Assembly (NCBI GenBank): GCA_016793185.1
Contig: JAEUIK010000532.1
Coordinates: 1 to 5,662 of the forward strand
DNA: 5,662 bases
Origin: Planctomycetaceae bacterium
GTDB lineage: Bacteria > Planctomycetota > Planctomycetia > Pirellulales > JAEUIK01
Direction of reading: 5' to 3'
Under the pieces are notes generated by a model. The model ran no database searches. It was not told where the DNA came from and saw only the letters and a program-made list of their open reading frames with translations. The position numbers were made by a program, and so were the translations under genes. Shown one piece after another: positions 1-5,662 of this stretch (position 1 is its first letter; each line of letters begins with the position of its first letter).

Positions 1-55
1 GCTCGAAAAACTGCCGGCGCGTCGAGTGCTTGAGGTGTGCGAGCAGCGGGTCCAT
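1..55 (-). CDS. DUF1501 family protein, N-terminal fragment (runs off left edge)
   Basis: Only the first 18 codons are inside the window. They read MDPLLAHLKHSTRRQFFE. This matches the usual opening of planctomycete DUF1501 proteins (Pfam PF07394): a short leader with an 'HL' segment, then a twin-arginine stretch (T-R-R-x-F-F) that begins a Tat-type export signal. DUF1501 proteins belong to the alkaline-phosphatase/sulfatase-like superfamily, but the activity of most is unknown. The start ATG (55-53) sits three bases after the TGA (61-59) of the DUF1549/DUF1553 gene, and an AAGGG (67-63) lies 7 bases ahead of it. A GTG directly before the ATG is in frame and could be an alternative start. The family call rests on the short N-terminus plus the neighbour, because DUF1549/DUF1553 genes are very often followed by DUF1501 genes. 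The rest of the protein cannot be seen. Confidence 0.8.
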   Translation of the reverse strand, partial: MDPLLAHLKHSTRRQFFE

Positions 56-58
56 CAC

Positions 59-3211
<3,153 letters not shown>

Positions 3212-3252
3212 CGGCGGCGGGTCCCCAAGCAAGGCGTCGCGGAGAAGCCTCG

Positions 3253-3281
3253 ATTATAGCCATGTCGCACTCTGGACACAC
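3253..3281 (-). promoter_or_regulatory. Putative sigma70-type promoter for the DUF1549/DUF1553-DUF1501 unit
   Basis: The minus strand carries a perfect TATAAT at 3258-3253 in an otherwise GC-rich gap between the NIPSNAP gene (stop at 3325) and the PSCyt gene (start at 3211). Initiation would fall near 3246, leaving a leader of about 35 bases. The matching -35 region is poor: with a 17-base spacer it reads GTGTGT (3281-3276), only two matches to TTGACA. The box stands out because AT-rich hexamers are rare here, but the weak -35 leaves the call tentative. Planctomycete promoters are poorly known, and no ribosome binding site better than GGGGA (11 bases from the ATG) is visible. Confidence 0.45.
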
Positions 3282-3324
3282 GCTTTTCCCCGGGGCTGAT
3301 TCCGGTCTGCCCGCGGCGCCCGGA

Positions 3325-3789
3325 CTACTTGATCGCCGAATAGTCGGTCGGCGCGAGAAAGCGCGATTCGACCTTCGAGACGAGCGGGCCGTCCTTGTGC
3401 GATTCCTTGTAGACCGCCTGCCATTCGGGATCGGCCATGAAGGCCTTCCACGACGCCTCGCGGGCTTCGCGGCTCGGGTAGGCCAGCAGGTAGACCAGCG
3501 TGTTTTCGCTTCCTGGGCCTTCCGTCGGCGTCCAATAGCCGATGTTCGTCATGCCATGCTTTGCGAACAGCTTCGTCGTGTGCTCACGGAAGCGTTTGTG
3601 CAGCGCCTCGAACTTGCCGTCATGGGCGATGTAAGTGCGCATTTCGAACAGCCGCGGCGCCGAGGCATCGTTCGCATCGTCGGCGGCGGCGTGCAGGTTC
3701 CGTTGCGGCCTGAAGGTGGATCCCAGCGCCAACGCCACGAGCACCAACAACCCCAAGCCCACCAGCCGCCCGGTCGCGTTCTGCCGCAT
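3325..3789 (-). CDS. NIPSNAP family protein, membrane-anchored or secreted
   Basis: A protein of 154 residues. Residues 9-23 form a single hydrophobic segment (LVGLGLLVLVALALG) after a short basic N-terminus, so it is either a signal peptide, perhaps cut near HAA/ADD at 33-37, or an N-terminal anchor. Residues about 48-150 are a NIPSNAP domain (PF07978), a dimeric alpha/beta-barrel-like ferredoxin fold. It opens with the typical FEMRTYIAHDGKFEALHKRF and continues through a Gly-Tyr-Trp strand (IGYWTPTEG), a Leu-Val-Tyr-Leu-Leu strand and the SWKAFMADPEWQAV helix. The family has no agreed enzymatic activity; planctomycete genomes hold many exported copies. The start follows the ribosome binding site at 3797-3802. 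Longer in-frame starts up to 3864 would run back over the PEP-CTERM gene's end and put residues in front of a clean export signal. The gene lies 38 bp downstream of the PEP-CTERM gene and is probably cotranscribed with it. Confidence 0.88.
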   Translation of the reverse strand: MRQNATGRLVGLGLLVLVALALGSTFRPQRNLHAAADDANDASAPRLFEMRTYIAHDGKFEALHKRFREHTTKLFAKHGMTNIGYWTPTEGPGSENTLVYLLAYPSREAREASWKAFMADPEWQAVYKESHKDGPLVSKVESRFLAPTDYSAIK

Positions 3790-3796
3790 CATCGCA

Positions 3797-3802
3797 CTCC
3801 TT
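3797..3802 (-). promoter_or_regulatory. Ribosome binding site deciding the NIPSNAP start (tandem ATGATG)
   Basis: The minus strand has AAGGAG at 3802-3797, followed by two adjacent ATG codons starting at 3792 and 3789. Spacing is 4 bases to the first and 7 to the second, so the second ATG is preferred. The choice changes the protein by one Met only. Confidence 0.65.
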
Positions 3803-3827
3803 AAAGCAAATTGCCTGCCCGCCACAC

Positions 3828-4805
3828 TCATCGCGCCGCGCGCCGTCGGGCGGCGATCATCCACCCCGCCAGCGCCGGCAGACCGACTGCCGCGAGCGCC
3901 AACGTCCCGGGTTCGGGCACCACAGCCAACGCCGCCAGGGCCGGGGCGTAGTTGTCGGCCCAGATCGTGTAGTCGGCCCCGTCGACGGTCCCGTCGCCGG
4001 TGAAGTCGCCCTGAGTGAAGAGCGCTCCCGTCAACAGATAATTGTCAGCCCAGATCGTGTAGTCGGCCCCATCAACAAGCCCGTCGAAGTTTGCGTCCCC
4101 CGGCATTTGCGGAGCCAGCGTGATCTCCAGGGCGGGGCGGTTCGACGCTGCGGCACTCGCACTGAAGACGACGCCGACGTACATGCCCGCGTTGGAATTG
4201 AAGACGCTGTTGCGTTGTTCCAGCAGCAGTCCGAAGTTGCTCGCCGGCGCCGCGACCCAATCTCGAACGGCATCGGTCAAAGCAAAGCTGACGGTCTGAT
4301 TGATCGCCGAGATCTTGGCGGTCGCGGCCAGTTCGGTTCCGGCGGACGGCAAGGTGTTCCAGTTGACCTTGGTTTCGCTCCAGGCGCTGGTCGCGGGGTA
4401 GGCGTCGACGTTGACGGAGAAACTCGCGCTCGGGTTGGCCACCGGAAAGCCCACGGTCGTGGCGTCCGTCACCCGCAGTTTGAGCGTGGCGCTCTGCACC
4501 TGTCCGGGGTAGACCAGGTTATTGCCGGCCAGGTCGAAGCGAATCAGCGACTTGATATCGTGCCCGGAACCGTCGGTCGTTGTGACCGCGAGCAATTGGC
4601 CGAAATTGAGCTTGCCGAGCGTGTAGTTGTCGAGATTGGTACTCGCGAGGAACTCATAGGCAAAGACGTCTTCGGAGGTCGCTTCGCCGGGTTGCAGGGT
4701 GAGCGTGGTCCCCCACGCTTGCGAAGAACCCCCGAGAAAGGCGGCCATGACGAGCAGGAGCGCCGCGACCCGGCCCGCCCCGCAAATGGATGAATCGTTC
4801 GACAT
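3828..4805 (-). CDS. DNRLRE-like, dockerin and PEP-CTERM surface protein
   Basis: A protein of 325 residues. Residues 1-32 are a signal peptide with core VAALLLVMAAFLGG and likely cleavage after QAWG or nearby. Residues about 33-232 form a beta-rich domain of the DNRLRE/CBM96-like type, with SLIRFDL (86-92), SATLKLRV (105-112), AWSETKVNWNTLP (141-153), DAVRDWV (178-184) and the closing RPALEITL (223-230). Residues 236-256 and 266-286 are two dockerin type I half-repeats, each with a calcium-loop pattern D-x-[NT]-x-[DG]-G-x-V-D-G-A-D followed by YTIWADNY. Residues 297-325 are a PEP-CTERM signal: PEP, a hydrophobic segment, then RRRAAR. The protein should be exported, then recognised by an exosortase-type system at the envelope. 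The first domain suggests carbohydrate or matrix binding, which is inference. ATG at 4805 is chosen for its strong ribosome binding site and signal peptide; the frame stays open to 4901, but that adds 32 residues unlike a leader. Confidence 0.9.
   Translation of the reverse strand: MSNDSSICGAGRVAALLLVMAAFLGGSSQAWGTTLTLQPGEATSEDVFAYEFLASTNLDNYTLGKLNFGQLLAVTTTDGSGHDIKSLIRFDLAGNNLVYPGQVQSATLKLRVTDATTVGFPVANPSASFSVNVDAYPATSAWSETKVNWNTLPSAGTELAATAKISAINQTVSFALTDAVRDWVAAPASNFGLLLEQRNSVFNSNAGMYVGVVFSASAAASNRPALEITLAPQMPGDANFDGLVDGADYTIWADNYLLTGALFTQGDFTGDGTVDGADYTIWADNYAPALAALAVVPEPGTLALAAVGLPALAGWMIAARRRAAR
3952..4070 (-). repeat. Near-identical direct repeat encoding the two dockerin halves
   Basis: Two copies lie 90 bp (30 codons) apart, at 3952-3980 and 4042-4070. 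They share 28 of 29 positions, including an unbroken 23-base match (3958-3980 with 4048-4070). Each encodes GADYTIWADN of a dockerin calcium-loop/helix unit. Flanking codons of the two halves differ more. Repeated F-hand halves are normal for dockerins; the nearly unchanged DNA, including third codon positions, suggests recent duplication or gene conversion. Confidence 0.85.
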
Positions 4806-4813
4806 CGACACCT

Positions 4814-4818
4814 CTCCT
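4814..4818 (-). promoter_or_regulatory. Strong ribosome binding site for the PEP-CTERM gene
   Basis: The minus strand reads AGGAG at 4818-4814 within a purine-rich run (AGGAAGAGGAGAGG, 4824-4811), 8 bases before the ATG at 4805. It is the clearest ribosome binding site in the window and decides the start against the longer open frame reaching 4901. Confidence 0.75.
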
Positions 4819-4835
4819 CTTCCTGCGAAACAGAG

Positions 4836-4860
4836 CCCCGCGGCGTTCCGGCCCGCGAGG
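4836..4860 (-). terminator. GC-rich hairpin between the propeller and PEP-CTERM genes (weak terminator or leader structure)
   Basis: On the minus strand CCTCGCGG (4860-4853) pairs with CCGCGGGG (4843-4836) across a 9-base loop. This gives an 8-bp stem with one G-U pair. It lies 49 bp past the propeller gene's stop and about 30 bp before the next start. The stretch after it (CTCTGTTTCG) has only a short T run, so it is a poor intrinsic terminator; it could instead be a leader hairpin of the PEP-CTERM message. High GC makes chance hairpins common. Confidence 0.3.
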
Positions 4861-4909
4861 TGGGAATTACGTATGGTGGTCGGGATTTCCGTCGACCGCA
4901 AGGGTCTGG

Positions 4910-5662
4910 TTATTCCCCCCTGGCGGTGGTGGTCGGCGGCCGGTTTTCGATCCGGTACAGATGGGTGTCGCTGCGGAGGAAAATCACGCCATCGACCGCG
5001 ACCAGCGAGGCCAGCAACTGCCCCTCGATGGCGTTGGTCGCCACGAGCTCGAACTCCCGGCCGGGACGGATCACCGACGTCGTCCCCTCCTCATTGGAAA
5101 AGTAAAGTAACCCTCCCGCCAGAATTGGCGAGGCGGAGTACTTGCCGGGGACGCGCTGCCGCCAAACCTCCTCGCCCGTCAAGGCGTCGAGGCAGGTGCA
5201 GACCCCCTGATCGCTGACAAAGTAGATCTCGCTGCCCACCACGATCGGCGACGGATTGGCCGGCACCTGCTTGGGCGACTTCCAGACCACGTGCGATTCG
5301 GTCACGTTGCCGCGCCCGTCGGGCCGCACCGCCCACAGCTCGGGCTTGGTGAAGCCCGTGACGAAGTACACGAGCCCATGCGCGAACAGCGGGCGAGGGA
5401 CCGTCGAGAAGGCTTTGTAGTGGACTTTCCAGATTTCGCCCCCGGTCAGCGGATCGTAAGCGGTCAGCCAATCGGCGCCAGGGCTCACCAACTGCTCGGC
5501 CTCGCCCACGCGGATCACCAAAGGCGTGGCGTAGGCCTTTTGCTGGTCCGGCTCGGGCGAGAGGGGTCCGCTGCGCCACGTCCACCACGCCACCTTGCCG
5601 GTGTGCTTGTCGAGGGCGACGACGAACTGCCGATCCATCCCGTCGCAATTGACGATCAGAAA
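4910..5662 (-). CDS. PQQ-like (BamB-type) beta-propeller repeat protein, C-terminal part
   Basis: The last 250 residues of a gene whose start lies beyond the right edge; the frame is open to base 5662. Three copies of the PQQ-like blade motif are visible at fragment residues 16-27 (ALDKHTGKVAWW), 68-80 (AYDPLTGGEIWKV) and 157-169 (CLDALTGEEVWRQ). Each pairs a D-x-x-T-G turn with a Trp, and strand pairs such as GLVYFVTG, SEIYFVSD and GLLYFSN lie between them. This is the PQQ_2/BamB-like propeller (PF13360). The opening FLIVNCDGMDRQFVVALD fits the middle of longer planctomycete family members of roughly 430-450 residues, so perhaps 180-200 residues are missing. The Met at 5638 is internal. These proteins are usually exported and serve as scaffolds or binding modules; PQQ itself is often not bound, and no dehydrogenase residues can be judged here. 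The tail PPTTTARGE after the last strand looks disordered. Confidence 0.9.
   Translation of the reverse strand, partial: FLIVNCDGMDRQFVVALDKHTGKVAWWTWRSGPLSPEPDQQKAYATPLVIRVGEAEQLVSPGADWLTAYDPLTGGEIWKVHYKAFSTVPRPLFAHGLVYFVTGFTKPELWAVRPDGRGNVTESHVVWKSPKQVPANPSPIVVGSEIYFVSDQGVCTCLDALTGEEVWRQRVPGKYSASPILAGGLLYFSNEEGTTSVIRPGREFELVATNAIEGQLLASLVAVDGVIFLRSDTHLYRIENRPPTTTARGE

Noticed and set aside
3212..3324. A possible intrinsic terminator after the NIPSNAP gene (TCCGG...CCGGA and CCCCGGGG near the stop)
   Set aside because: The first stem is only 5 bp with a 14-base loop, the second is a bare palindrome without a loop, and neither is followed by a T tract.
3254..3804. Open frames on both strands in the NIPSNAP region (3254-3535 minus, 3262-3804 plus)
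   Set aside because: They lack recognisable motifs and overlap the NIPSNAP gene, whose frame has a ribosome binding site, hydrophobic leader and domain.
4107..4793. A 228-codon plus-strand open frame opposite the PEP-CTERM gene
   Set aside because: It is antisense to a gene with clear signal peptide, dockerin and PEP-CTERM parts, and its translation is low-complexity Arg/Gly/Val-rich. It is a shadow frame.
4864..4897. A possible promoter for the PEP-CTERM gene around TACGTA and AATTAC in the gap
   Set aside because: No -10 hexamer close to consensus lies at correct spacing from a credible -35. The AT-rich patch is only suggestive.
4878..4897. Inverted repeat GGTCG...CGACC as an operator or terminator
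   Set aside because: A 5-bp stem with a 10-base loop is expected by chance in sequence this rich in G and C.
5091..5648. A 185-codon minus-strand open frame overlapping the propeller gene
   Set aside because: It is an Arg/Ala-rich +1 shadow with no propeller motifs; the true frame shows regular blade motifs.

Overview
The window is a GC-rich piece of a bacterial chromosome (about 60-65% GC by eye) in which every supported gene lies on the minus strand. The gene families point firmly to the phylum Planctomycetota. There is a PSCyt1/DUF1549/DUF1553 protein followed directly by the start of a DUF1501 protein, a dockerin-bearing PEP-CTERM surface protein, and a PQQ-like beta-propeller protein of the kind that is multiplied in these genomes. 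The order is probably Pirellulales or a relative, but that is inferred from general resemblance and was not tested.

In transcription order (right to left): (1) 5662-4910 holds the C-terminal 250 residues of a PQQ-like/BamB-type beta-propeller protein, cut by the window edge. (2) A gap of about 100 bp contains a GC-rich hairpin and a strong ribosome binding site. (3) 4805-3828 encodes a secreted, surface-sorted protein with a DNRLRE-like beta domain, two dockerin half-repeats and a PEP-CTERM signal. (4) After 38 bp, 3789-3325 encodes a membrane-anchored or secreted NIPSNAP-family protein. (5) A 113 bp gap carries a perfect TATAAT box placed to serve the next gene. (6) 3211-59 encodes a 1050-residue exported protein with two CxxCH motifs and the DUF1549 and DUF1553 domains. 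(7) Three bases after its stop codon, a DUF1501 gene begins at 55 and runs off the left edge.

The genes fall into three probable transcription units: the propeller gene, the PEP-CTERM/NIPSNAP pair, and the PSCyt/DUF1501 pair. All the products with a visible N-terminus look exported, so the region deals with the cell envelope or periplasm. The DUF1549/DUF1553-DUF1501 pair is a hallmark planctomycete module whose biochemical role is still poorly defined; it is often suggested to take part in breakdown of complex polysaccharides. I see no mobile element, tRNA, rRNA, CRISPR array or phage gene. No wholly new system is evident. The least explained parts are the long insert between the two DUF domains of the big protein and the near-identical dockerin halves of the PEP-CTERM protein.
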